Source of the DNA: [Mycobacterium] stephanolepidis
GTDB lineage: Bacteria; Actinomycetota; Actinomycetes; Mycobacteriales; Mycobacteriaceae
Reading direction: 5' to 3'
Assembly: GCF_002356335.1 (NCBI RefSeq)
Contig: NZ_AP018165.1
Span: forward strand, 2,976,001 to 3,040,000
DNA: 64,000 nucleotides
The stretch's first letter is position 1; each line of letters begins with the position of its first letter. Below, piece by piece: positions 47,149-54,812 of this stretch. The notes beneath the pieces are model-generated. The model was not told the origin of the DNA, made no database searches, and saw nothing but the letters and a program-made list of their open reading frames with translations. Position numbers and translations under genes: made by a program.

Positions 47149-48119
47149 CAGCAACCGCTTCCAGGCATCGGTATGCACAAATCGGTGGCGAGCAACTCTG
47201 GACGAGCGTTCTGCGCGTCCAGGACGCGCTCGAGCTTGTCACGCACCCGGCGCAGTCGAGGGACGAGTCTGCTGTTGTTATCGACCCACCGTCGAACTCG
47301 GTTCTGCCACTCGCGAACTTTCTGGATGAACTCCTCACGGTGGTTGACCCAGAATTTGCCAGTAGGCGCCAGAATCGCATCCGAGACGTCACCCATGCCC
47401 TTCATGGCACCAGCAAATCCCTTGCCGTACAGCACAAGTGTCTGCTCCATGATCGAAATTTTCAGGATGAGATCCTTGAGCTTGTCGCGGTAGCCGGACA
47501 ATGACTCGATGTATTCGTCCGAGAGATCAAGGATCTGCGAGATCTGCCCGCGCTGCTTGTCGATCGTCTCCGTCAGAGCATTGCCTGCGTTGACAACCGC
47601 CGATAGCGTCTCCACGTTGGTTCCGCTCAGGCCGGCCTGAATTTTGTCCAGCGATTCACGGATCGGCTTCGGATTGACGTTCTCGGTAATCTTGGTGGCA
47701 CCGGCCAGTGCTTTCATCAGGTTGTAGGGCATGGTCACCCGTTCAAGTGGAATAGACTTCTGTCCCAACGGTTTGTCGCCCAGCGACACCAGGTTCACGT
47801 AGTAGCCACCGATCACCGTGAGCATACGAACCTGAACTTGTGACTGATCGCCGACGAAGGCGTCTTTCTCCACACTCAGGCGAACCTGAACCTGATTCGG
47901 CTCGATCGCGAGGCTGTCCACCTTTCCGACGGTGATACCGGCGATGCGCACACTGTCGCCTGGCCGCACCGATGCGGCGTCGTCTGTGTAGAAAACCACC
48001 GGCCGATGGTTGAGTGGGTTGATATAGATGATGCCGGCGGCCAACGCCACCATCGCGACCATGCCTAACGCGAGCACGCCGACAATCGTCGGATTTGTGA
48101 GCTTCTTTAGCGATTGCAC
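47148..48119 (-). CDS. mceC: MCE family protein MceC
   Basis: A 323-residue MCE protein. An N-terminal helix (VGVLALGMVAMVALAAGII) precedes the MlaD domain VVFYTDDAASVRPGDSVRIAGITVGKV (shown as PGDSVRIAGITVGKV) and a long helical tail ending LCIPMPGSGC. The GTG start lies 13 bases inside the end of mceB. Confidence 0.9.
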   Translation of the reverse strand: MQSLKKLTNPTIVGVLALGMVAMVALAAGIIYINPLNHRPVVFYTDDAASVRPGDSVRIAGITVGKVDSLAIEPNQVQVRLSVEKDAFVGDQSQVQVRMLTVIGGYYVNLVSLGDKPLGQKSIPLERVTMPYNLMKALAGATKITENVNPKPIRESLDKIQAGLSGTNVETLSAVVNAGNALTETIDKQRGQISQILDLSDEYIESLSGYRDKLKDLILKISIMEQTLVLYGKGFAGAMKGMGDVSDAILAPTGKFWVNHREEFIQKVREWQNRVRRWVDNNSRLVPRLRRVRDKLERVLDAQNARPELLATDLCIPMPGSGC

Positions 48120-49114
48120 AGGACCACCCGTTGACCGTTCAGTAGTACGTCCATCGACTCAGGCAATTGCGCCCGTCCACGGGAGCACGGCACCGGCATT
48201 CCGGGAGGCCCGGGCGGCTCGACGTTGTCCCACATCACCGGTACGCGTTTGAATGCATCGCTGTAGTCGTCAAACACCGTGATCGCCCGGTCAATCCCCT
48301 TGTCCATATCTGCTTTCCCCGGGGTGAAGCCTGCATTGGCCAGCAGCTGAACCGTCACAGACGTGAACTCCGGCCCGTATAACTCGGACTTTCGGAACTC
48401 GTCGATCACCGCGAGTGCGTTGTCCACAGGCCGATTTACCCAGTCCAGGATCTGTAGTAGATCTCTGGAATGCCCGCCGAACGTTTCCGCGATCGCGCTG
48501 AGGTTGCGCATCAGAGTTGCGATGACCTGCTGTCGATCGGCCACGAACTGGGTCAGCTTGCGGACGCTATCCAGCATCGGTCCAAGGCCGCCACCATTGC
48601 CCTCCATAAACGAAGCGACATTGTCCGTGAAGTTGTCGATATCGCTGGGGCTCAAGGTCGCCAAGACCGGTTGCAACCCGTTGAACAAGGTGGTGACGTC
48701 AAACGAAGAATGAGTCATGCTCAACGGAATTCGAGCCACCACGTTCTCACTGGGTGCGTAATCAACAGGATCAGCGAGATCGAGATAGCGCAGCCCGGTG
48801 AGCGACTGGAACTTAATCGCCAGCCGCGTCTTGGATACCACGGCGTAGCGCTTGTCCAGGCTCAATTCCACCTCAGCAATGCTCTGCCCTTCCTTGCGCA
48901 CCAGCCGTATGCCCTTGACTTTGCCGACACGCACCCCACGAAAACGAACATCCGCATCCAGGCTCAGACCGGAGGCATCGGTGAACTCTGCTGTATAGGA
49001 GCGGGTTTCACTGGAAACGGGTTGTCGCAATACGTTGATGATCAAGATCAGCAGCACGGTGCCAATGGCACCGCTGACCATGAAACGCCACAGTGCAGCC
49101 TTGGGTTTGATCAT
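48107..49114 (-). CDS. mceB: MCE family protein MceB
   Basis: A 335-residue MCE protein. N-terminal helix (VSGAIGTVLLILIINVLR), MlaD domain with YTAEFTDASGLSLDADVRFRG and VRVGKVKGI, then helical tunnel segments. The ATG overlaps the mceA stop (ATGA, 49111-49114). Confidence 0.9.
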   Translation of the reverse strand: MIKPKAALWRFMVSGAIGTVLLILIINVLRQPVSSETRSYTAEFTDASGLSLDADVRFRGVRVGKVKGIRLVRKEGQSIAEVELSLDKRYAVVSKTRLAIKFQSLTGLRYLDLADPVDYAPSENVVARIPLSMTHSSFDVTTLFNGLQPVLATLSPSDIDNFTDNVASFMEGNGGGLGPMLDSVRKLTQFVADRQQVIATLMRNLSAIAETFGGHSRDLLQILDWVNRPVDNALAVIDEFRKSELYGPEFTSVTVQLLANAGFTPGKADMDKGIDRAITVFDDYSDAFKRVPVMWDNVEPPGPPGMPVPCSRGRAQLPESMDVLLNGQRVVLCNR

Positions 49115-50208
49115 GGGCCACCCATCGCACTAATCGGTGCCTGCACACCGGGTATCTGATCGAGCACGATATGAACCTGCAAAGCACGCTGTTCCGGTGA
49201 TCCTCCGTACAGCTTCTCGAAACGTGTCCTCAATTCCACCAAGGTGTCGCTGAGGCCCGCAGGTGTTACCAGACCAGGCACCGTGTCGGTGAGTGTCCGG
49301 ATCACGTTGACCACCGGAAGCAACTCGCCGGTGTGTGATGACAACAGCTTTCCGACAGCTCCGAAAAACCCCTTCGCAAGCAGATCAATGGACGGCAATG
49401 CTCGTTTGTTCCAAAATTCTTCAGTGACAGGCATTCCGGGTTCGGCCACAACCGGGACGACATCTTGCCCGGGCATCGCGTTCGCCGCAGACATGTTGAA
49501 GTTCACAAAACCTGAGCGCTGATTGAAGCCGTAACCCGCAACGGTGGCCGCGTCCACGAACCCTGGGAATGCCACACTGATTCCCGCGGTGTTCCTCAGC
49601 AGCTGCTCGGTGCTGACTGTCTGGACCGCCGCAACCGAACGGGCCGCGGTTATCACAGCCTCGATCAGAGGATTGAGCCCATCGGTGTAGCGAGTGGCCC
49701 GGTTAATCACATCAACAAGCTGCGGGCTCACTAGACCGTTGGTAATCTCGCCCGCCCTATACAGCAGCGCCTGCAGCGTGAAGTTGCCCTGCGGCGTGGC
49801 GGTGATGTGCATGCCGTTGTGCAGTGGCTTACCGCCCTGGCCTGCAACCAAATTGATACCGGTTACGCCAAAGTAGTTGGCGGGACGGAAGTCCACGCCC
49901 ATCGTGTCCGTCAATCCCGCGGTGGGGCCGGCCTCCAGGTCGACATCGAGCCGGACCCTGCCATTGGCGCGAGTTGATACGCCGGCGACATTTCCGACAG
50001 TTACGCCGTGCATCATCATGGGGGCCCCCGCCGTCACCCCCTCGCCGACGTACGGCAGGTCAATCACGATAGATAGGCGGTTCGCCGACCGACCGGCCCA
50101 CGGGTTGACGGCAATGCATAGTCCTAGTGCGGCAATACATAAGACCACCGCGAGACCGATGATGCTCAGCCTGCGCGCTTCAGCCTCTGCCGACATGCGA
50201 AACAACAC
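49111..50208 (-). CDS. mceA: MCE family protein MceA
   Basis: A 365-residue MCE protein, first of the six. The N-terminal helix IIGLAVVLCIAALGLCIAV is followed by the MlaD domain (IVIDLPYVGEGVTAGAPMMM, then HGVTVGNVAGV). The GTG at 50208 has GGGGG six bases upstream; an in-frame ATG at 50196 has none. It begins ten bases after yrbEB. Confidence 0.9.
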   Translation of the reverse strand: MLFRMSAEAEARRLSIIGLAVVLCIAALGLCIAVNPWAGRSANRLSIVIDLPYVGEGVTAGAPMMMHGVTVGNVAGVSTRANGRVRLDVDLEAGPTAGLTDTMGVDFRPANYFGVTGINLVAGQGGKPLHNGMHITATPQGNFTLQALLYRAGEITNGLVSPQLVDVINRATRYTDGLNPLIEAVITAARSVAAVQTVSTEQLLRNTAGISVAFPGFVDAATVAGYGFNQRSGFVNFNMSAANAMPGQDVVPVVAEPGMPVTEEFWNKRALPSIDLLAKGFFGAVGKLLSSHTGELLPVVNVIRTLTDTVPGLVTPAGLSDTLVELRTRFEKLYGGSPEQRALQVHIVLDQIPGVQAPISAMGGP

Positions 50209-50217
50209 GGTGGCCCC

Positions 50218-51093
50218 CTACGCCTTAAACACGAATTCGGGTCGTAGGCCCCACAGCATGATGGTGGTCGCCAGGTCTAACACCAAGATGGTCACCAGAC
50301 TGGCACGGATAGCCCGGCCCGATGCCTCCCCGACACCTACGGGCCCTCCGGAGGCGAAATAGCCGTAGTAGCAATGAATTATCGTCACTGCGGTGCAGTA
50401 GGTAGCCGCTTTTATCAGCGAGGCGCCGATATCATGCGGGGTGAGAAACTCGACGAAGTAGTGATTGTAGGTGCCGCCCGGCTGGCCGTAGAAAACGCGA
50501 ATGACGGTGTCACACGTCACGAAACTGACCACCAGCGCGAGCAGGTATCCGGGTACGACACACATCAGTCCACCGATGAGACGGGTACCGACCACAAATG
50601 GGATCGACCTCAGTCCCATGGCCTCAGTGGCGTCGATTTCCTCGGCGATCCGCATGGAACCGATCTCCGCGGTCATCCGGCAACCCGCCTGAGAAGCGAA
50701 CGCCACTCCAGCGACCAGCGGAGCCATCTCACGGACATTCCCCCACCCGCCGATGATGCCGGCGAGTGCCCCGAGCCCCATCAGATTCATGATGGAGAAT
50801 GCTTCGATCGCCGCCATGCCACCGACCGCAATGCCAAGTACCGCAAGCACACTGATCACGCCGCCATCGACAATGACTGACCCCCGACCCCAGGCCAGGT
50901 TGTTCATCACCCGTAACGTCTCACGCCGGTACAACCGCACCGTGACCGGGAGCAACCACACCGTCCGTGCAATAAATGTGACCCACTGCCCAGTGGCACG
51001 GAAAGGTTCGCGCAGCGCCATCGGGATTTTGTGTCCAATGCCTACACATCGCGTGGATAGTGCGTCGAGACGATGCTGCGGCGCGCCGGCCAT
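50218..51093 (-). CDS. yrbEB: MlaE-type ABC permease YrbEB
   Basis: A 291-residue integral membrane protein of the MlaE family with about six helices. AFASQAGCRMTAEIGSMRIAEEIDATEAMG is the family signature (core: GCRMTAEIGSMRIAEEIDA). Its ATG directly follows the yrbEA stop with no gap. It couples the Mce channel to an ATPase (MceG), which is not encoded in this window. Confidence 0.92.
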   Translation of the reverse strand: MAGAPQHRLDALSTRCVGIGHKIPMALREPFRATGQWVTFIARTVWLLPVTVRLYRRETLRVMNNLAWGRGSVIVDGGVISVLAVLGIAVGGMAAIEAFSIMNLMGLGALAGIIGGWGNVREMAPLVAGVAFASQAGCRMTAEIGSMRIAEEIDATEAMGLRSIPFVVGTRLIGGLMCVVPGYLLALVVSFVTCDTVIRVFYGQPGGTYNHYFVEFLTPHDIGASLIKAATYCTAVTIIHCYYGYFASGGPVGVGEASGRAIRASLVTILVLDLATTIMLWGLRPEFVFKA

Positions 51094-51927
51094 CTACGCC
51101 ACCACCATCGGGAAGAACATCGTCTGCAACTGAGTGATCGCAAGATTGACCGCCACAATGCAGATCACATTGAGTACCACCGCTGCGTTCACAGCATCGG
51201 CAACACCCCGCGGACCACCCTTGGCCTCCATGCCTCGCTGACAGGAGACCACCCCCACAATTGCGGCAAAAATGAAGCCCTTACCGAGGGTGAACCAGAG
51301 ATCAATCACCTTGGTAAACGACCCGAAGGACAGCCAAAAACTGCCTGGTGTCACACCATTGAACGCGGTCGCAATCACGAATGCCGCCCCGACACCCATC
51401 GCAATGATGATCACGACCAGAATCGGCGTGACCAGCAGCAACGCCAGAACGCGCGGCACCACAAGTCGTTGCACGGGGTCGATCCCCAGGGACCGCAAGG
51501 CATCGAGTTCCTCACGAATCGCCCTGGCCCCGAAATCAGAGGCGATCGCTGCGGCGGCAGCGCCGCCCATCAACAAGCCGGCTGTCAGTGGCGCACCCTG
51601 GCGGAGCACCGCCACACCTGTCACCGATCCGACCAATGAATTGGCTCCGACTTGGTTGACGAGGCCGGAGATCTGCACAGCCACCATCCCGCCGAAAGGG
51701 ATCGCCATCAATATCGCCGGCACTGCCGTCACCTTCAGCAGAAGCCACGCCTGAACGATGAGCTCGCCGAACGGCAACCGCCATGACAACGTGTCGATCG
51801 CGGTGTATCGCAGCACCTGAGCCGCCAGGATCACGCTGCGACCCGTCGTGGTGGCGCTACGCATCGGCACAGAGCCGACCTTCGCGGTCCCGCTCCTAAC
51901 CAATTGCTCCACCGAGGCGAGGCCCAT
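51094..51927 (-). CDS. yrbEA: MlaE-type ABC permease YrbEA
   Basis: A 277-residue partner of YrbEB with the MlaE signature ASDFGARAIREELDALRSLGI. The ATG at 51927 has no Shine-Dalgarno; TATATT read on the minus strand at 51939-51934 lies six bases before it, so the whole mce operon appears to start with a leaderless mRNA. The regulator gene ends 38 bases upstream. Confidence 0.92.
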   Translation of the reverse strand: MGLASVEQLVRSGTAKVGSVPMRSATTTGRSVILAAQVLRYTAIDTLSWRLPFGELIVQAWLLLKVTAVPAILMAIPFGGMVAVQISGLVNQVGANSLVGSVTGVAVLRQGAPLTAGLLMGGAAAAAIASDFGARAIREELDALRSLGIDPVQRLVVPRVLALLLVTPILVVIIIAMGVGAAFVIATAFNGVTPGSFWLSFGSFTKVIDLWFTLGKGFIFAAIVGVVSCQRGMEAKGGPRGVADAVNAAVVLNVICIVAVNLAITQLQTMFFPMVVA

Positions 51928-51933
51928 TGGAGC

Positions 51934-51957
51934 AATATAATGCTATTAATTAATTAA
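51934..51957 (-). promoter_or_regulatory. mce promoter with AT-rich palindrome
   Basis: A -10-like TATATT (51939 to 51934, minus strand) sits six bases before the yrbEA ATG. Just upstream is the 12-base palindrome TTAATTAATTAA at 51946-51957. CTATTAA at 51943-51949 repeats the half-site of the larger palindrome at 52881-52909. Confidence 0.55.
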
Positions 51958-51965
51958 GGGAAGCC

Positions 51966-52706
51966 TTACCTGACACTCTTGCGGTGGGGGCCCGCACTGG
52001 TGCCGCCATCCCGAGATGCCGGCACCAGACGCACGATCACTTCGCAGTCACCGTTGAGCGCATCGGGAAGAATTGACACCGAGTACTGCGACGCGAGCGC
52101 CGGTGAGGTCAGAGCCAGCGCCTCCTCGATAGCGCCGCGCTGTATTCCGCTGGCAATTTCTGGATGCGTGAGGGCAATCTCGCGCAGTGGGCAAGCGCAG
52201 ATCTTTAGCTCGTGTTCGCCGAAGATGCTGGTAACCGTGGATACGCGGAATCCGAGCTGGCTGAGGATCTCGAGGGCCACGCTCGCCGGATCCGGTACGT
52301 CGATCTGAAGAATGTGGGAAGAGTGATTCCGCGCCCAGATTCTCCCGGCATTTGCTGCGAGTTGCTCACGCGCAGCCTCTGTACTACCGAACTGATCAAG
52401 AAGTAGAGGTAAGAAGGTGAAGAGCCGTGAGCGTGGGGCCGCTTCATAGTGTGCCGGGGGCCGACCCCGCCCCGAGCGACCGCCAGGTACGACATTGACA
52501 GCACCCGAGGAAACCAGCTTCGTGAGGTGAAAGCGCACGGTCGTAACATGCAGGCCTACCTGCTCAGCGAGCATCTGGACGCTCATGGGTGCCGGCGCCT
52601 CGATCAAGGCGTCAAAGATGACGTTCCGACGGACATGTTCACCGGCATAGGCGGCCCGGGCCGGGATCTCTTCCTCTATATCGCGCTCAGTGTCCGATTC
52701 CATCAT
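51966..52706 (-). CDS. HTH transcriptional regulator of the mce locus (winged-helix, ArsR/SufR-like)
   Basis: A 246-residue regulator. The winged helix (about residues 28-80) contains QMLAEQVGLHVTTVRFHLTKLV. The C-terminal half has LKICACPLREIALTHPEIASG, which resembles the Cys-containing metal- or cluster-binding region of SufR-like regulators. It belongs to neither the GntR nor the TetR families that control known mce operons. It is on the same strand directly upstream of yrbEA. Two consecutive ATGs (52706, 52703) could start it. A 29-base palindrome lies upstream. Confidence 0.75.
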   Translation of the reverse strand: MMESDTERDIEEEIPARAAYAGEHVRRNVIFDALIEAPAPMSVQMLAEQVGLHVTTVRFHLTKLVSSGAVNVVPGGRSGRGRPPAHYEAAPRSRLFTFLPLLLDQFGSTEAAREQLAANAGRIWARNHSSHILQIDVPDPASVALEILSQLGFRVSTVTSIFGEHELKICACPLREIALTHPEIASGIQRGAIEEALALTSPALASQYSVSILPDALNGDCEVIVRLVPASRDGGTSAGPHRKSVR

Positions 52707-52880
52707 TTACCAGTCAAACTCATCGGTGTGTCCCCTGCCTGACCGGGTGCCTCCAGATGGGTTGCCTGTCCTGCAACATGGAGATACGACCAGCAGAGAG
52801 CTGAACTGTCCTCGGGATCTATCGTGGCACACAATCCTCCACACGCCCTGCAATCAAGATCTGCACATGTTGTCAGGCTA

Positions 52881-52909
52881 GTTAATAGTAGAAAATTTCT
52901 ACTATTAAC
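52881..52909. promoter_or_regulatory. 29-base perfect palindrome upstream of the mce regulator
   Basis: GTTAATAGTAGAAA (52881-52894) and its exact complement TTTCTACTATTAAC (52896-52909) flank one central A. It lies between pgsA and the regulator, in a 215-base gap that otherwise shows no gene. The AT content argues against a terminator; an operator for the regulator is more likely. Confidence 0.6.
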
Positions 52910-52921
52910 TTCACACACCGG

Positions 52922-53527
52922 CTACGCCGATGCGGGTTTGGGTCGAGGTCGCAGCGCCTGCACCAGGTAGTCGACACCGGTTATGACGGTGAGGGCCACC
53001 GCCAGCCCCATCAGGACCACGGCGGCAGTGTGCCAATAACCCGTCAACGGCAGCAGATACCCGGCGATCGCCAAGGACTGCACCATGGTCTTCAGCTTGC
53101 CGCCCCGATTGGCCGGGATCACCCCATGTCGGAGCACCGACAAACGCAGCACCGTGATCCCGATCTCACGTACGAGGATGACCGCGGTGACCCACCATGC
53201 GAGATCTCCGAGCACACTCAGCCCCACCAGTGCCGCCCCGATGAGCGCCTTATCGGCGATCGGGTCGGCAAGCTGGCCGAATGGGGTGACCAGGCCATAC
53301 CTGCGGGCCAGCACACCGTCGTATCGGTCGGTGGCGATGGCCAGCGCAAACACCCCGAAAGCGGCGATGCGCCAGGAGGATTCGTGCCCTCCCGCGGTGA
53401 ACAACACGGCGATGAACACCGGTACGAGCACGATGCGCAGCACTGTCAGGATGTTGGCAATGTTCACCAGCGGCACCGGCGCAGCCGAAGCCTCGGAATC
53501 AGGCTGGGTTTCCGGTGGCATCGGCAC
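52922..53527 (-). CDS. pgsA: CDP-alcohol phosphatidyltransferase (phosphatidylglycerophosphate synthase type)
   Basis: A 201-residue membrane enzyme making phosphatidylglycerol phosphate. The CDP-OH-P signature D-x2-DG-x2-AR-x8-G-x3-D-x3-D is complete in TDRYDGVLARRYG and GQLADPIAD. Six membrane helices are visible. TAGGGT on the minus strand (53540-53535) lies seven bases before a GTG at 53527, suggesting a leaderless start there; an in-frame GTG at 53536 overlaps that element and the ATG at 53521 is another option. It corresponds to pgsA3 (Rv2746c), which in M. tuberculosis directly follows clgR. Confidence 0.92.
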   Translation of the reverse strand: MPMPPETQPDSEASAAPVPLVNIANILTVLRIVLVPVFIAVLFTAGGHESSWRIAAFGVFALAIATDRYDGVLARRYGLVTPFGQLADPIADKALIGAALVGLSVLGDLAWWVTAVILVREIGITVLRLSVLRHGVIPANRGGKLKTMVQSLAIAGYLLPLTGYWHTAAVVLMGLAVALTVITGVDYLVQALRPRPKPASA

Positions 53528-53569
53528 GTCAAACACCCTATCTGTTCTAGGGCTAGCTACTGTTCACGC

Positions 53570-54106
53570 ATGAGCGCTGAAGGTACATCCGGCATCTCGA
53601 CTAACACGGCCCCAGCGGTGACCGTACGTCGTGCCCGTACCTCCGATGTGCCCGCTATCAAGGCACTCGTCGACGTCTATGCCGGGCGCATCCTGCTGGA
53701 AAAGAACCTCGTGACGCTGTACGAGGCGGTTCAGGAGTTCTGGGTGGCCGACATCGATGGGGACATCGTGGGCTGCGGCGCCTTGCACGTGCTGTGGTCC
53801 GACCTCGGTGAGGTGCGCACCATCGCGGTGCACCCCCGGCTCAAAGGCGCCGGAGTGGGGCACGCGATCGTCAGCCGCTTGCTCGATGTCGCCAGGGAAC
53901 TTGAGCTCAAAAGAGTTTTCGTACTGACCTTCGAAGTCGACTTCTTCACCAAACACGGATTCCGCGAGATCGACGGCACCCCGGTGACCGCCGAGGTGTA
54001 TGAGGAGATGTGCCGGTCCTACGACACCGGTGTAGCCGAGTTCCTCGACCTGAGCTATGTGAAGCCGAACACGCTGGGTAACACCCGCATGCTCGTCCAC
54101 CTCTGA
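53570..54106 (+). CDS. argA: Amino-acid N-acetyltransferase (Rv2747/ArgA-like GNAT)
   Basis: A 178-residue GNAT that in M. tuberculosis (Rv2747) acetylates glutamate for arginine synthesis. PAVTVRRARTSDVPAIKALV begins the fold, and the acetyl-CoA loop is HPRLKGAGVGHAIV, followed by FFTKHGFREIDG. TACTGT at 53558-53563 lies six bases before the ATG without a Shine-Dalgarno (leaderless). A 540-base in-frame extension lies antisense to pgsA and is rejected. It diverges from pgsA across only 42 bases. Confidence 0.9.
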   Translation: MSAEGTSGISTNTAPAVTVRRARTSDVPAIKALVDVYAGRILLEKNLVTLYEAVQEFWVADIDGDIVGCGALHVLWSDLGEVRTIAVHPRLKGAGVGHAIVSRLLDVARELELKRVFVLTFEVDFFTKHGFREIDGTPVTAEVYEEMCRSYDTGVAEFLDLSYVKPNTLGNTRMLVHL

Positions 54107-54155
54107 TTTCCGCGCATCGGGCATTCTCGGCGCGATCGTCGGCCATGATCGAGGC

Positions 54156-54812
54156 ATGCCACGACTGCGCCAGGTGTCCCGCGCCGAAACCGACGACCGA
54201 CTTGTCCAGAAGATGTACGACCAGATCTTCGGTGATCGCGATCCGGTCTCCGATCCCGGGACCAGCACCGGCACACCGGGTGACTGGTGGACGGTCTTCG
54301 CGCTCGTACCCGAGGCGCTGAAGCACTCGGTCCAGGGTTTCGCGTTCTATCGCAGCCCAGATCGCAAGCTGGACCCCGTCCTGCGGGAGCTCGGCCAGAC
54401 CCGCGCCGGTTGGGCGCGCCGCAGCCAGTTCGTCTTCTCCCAGCACTGCAAATCGTGCCGCATTGTCGGTATCTCAGAGGAGATGATCGCCGCGATCCCG
54501 TCGTGGAGCACGGCCGACTGCTTCACCCCCGTGCAACGCGCGGTGCTGGCATACACGGACTGCTTGGTGCTCGACGGCGGCCGAGTACCCGATGGCGTGT
54601 TCGCCGCGCTGAAGACCCACCTCTCCGATGAAGAGATCCTGGAACTCACCTACATCACCGCCATGTATGAAATGCATGCGGTGATGAGTACGGCCTTGCG
54701 TCTGGAGTGGGACAACCGCGACGAGCCGATTGTGGAGATCGCCGCCCCCGAGGGATTCACATCCTTCGATGTGGGCGACGCCATCGCACTGCGGCGCGAC
54801 GAGAACGCCTAG
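54156..54812 (+). CDS. Carboxymuconolactone decarboxylase (AhpD-like) family protein
   Basis: A 218-residue helical protein. The AhpD-type segment [15 protein letters not shown] carries a CxxC pair (CKSC) for peroxidase or thiol chemistry, and [19 protein letters not shown] with [16 protein letters not shown] follows. It probably reduces peroxides or decarboxylates lactones; substrate unknown. The TAG overlaps the convergent ftsK stop in CTAG (54809-54812). Confidence 0.85.
   Translation: MPRLRQVSRAETDDRLVQKMYDQIFGDRDPVSDPGTSTGTPGDWWTVFALVPEALKHSVQGFAFYRSPDRKLDPVLRELGQTRAGWARRSQFVFSQHCKSCRIVGISEEMIAAIPSWSTADCFTPVQRAVLAYTDCLVLDGGRVPDGVFAALKTHLSDEEILELTYITAMYEMHAVMSTALRLEWDNRDEPIVEIAAPEGFTSFDVGDAIALRRDENA

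Noticed and set aside
52703..52918. 71-codon open frame between pgsA and the mce regulator
   Set aside because: No ribosome site, no family features, and it spans the palindrome.
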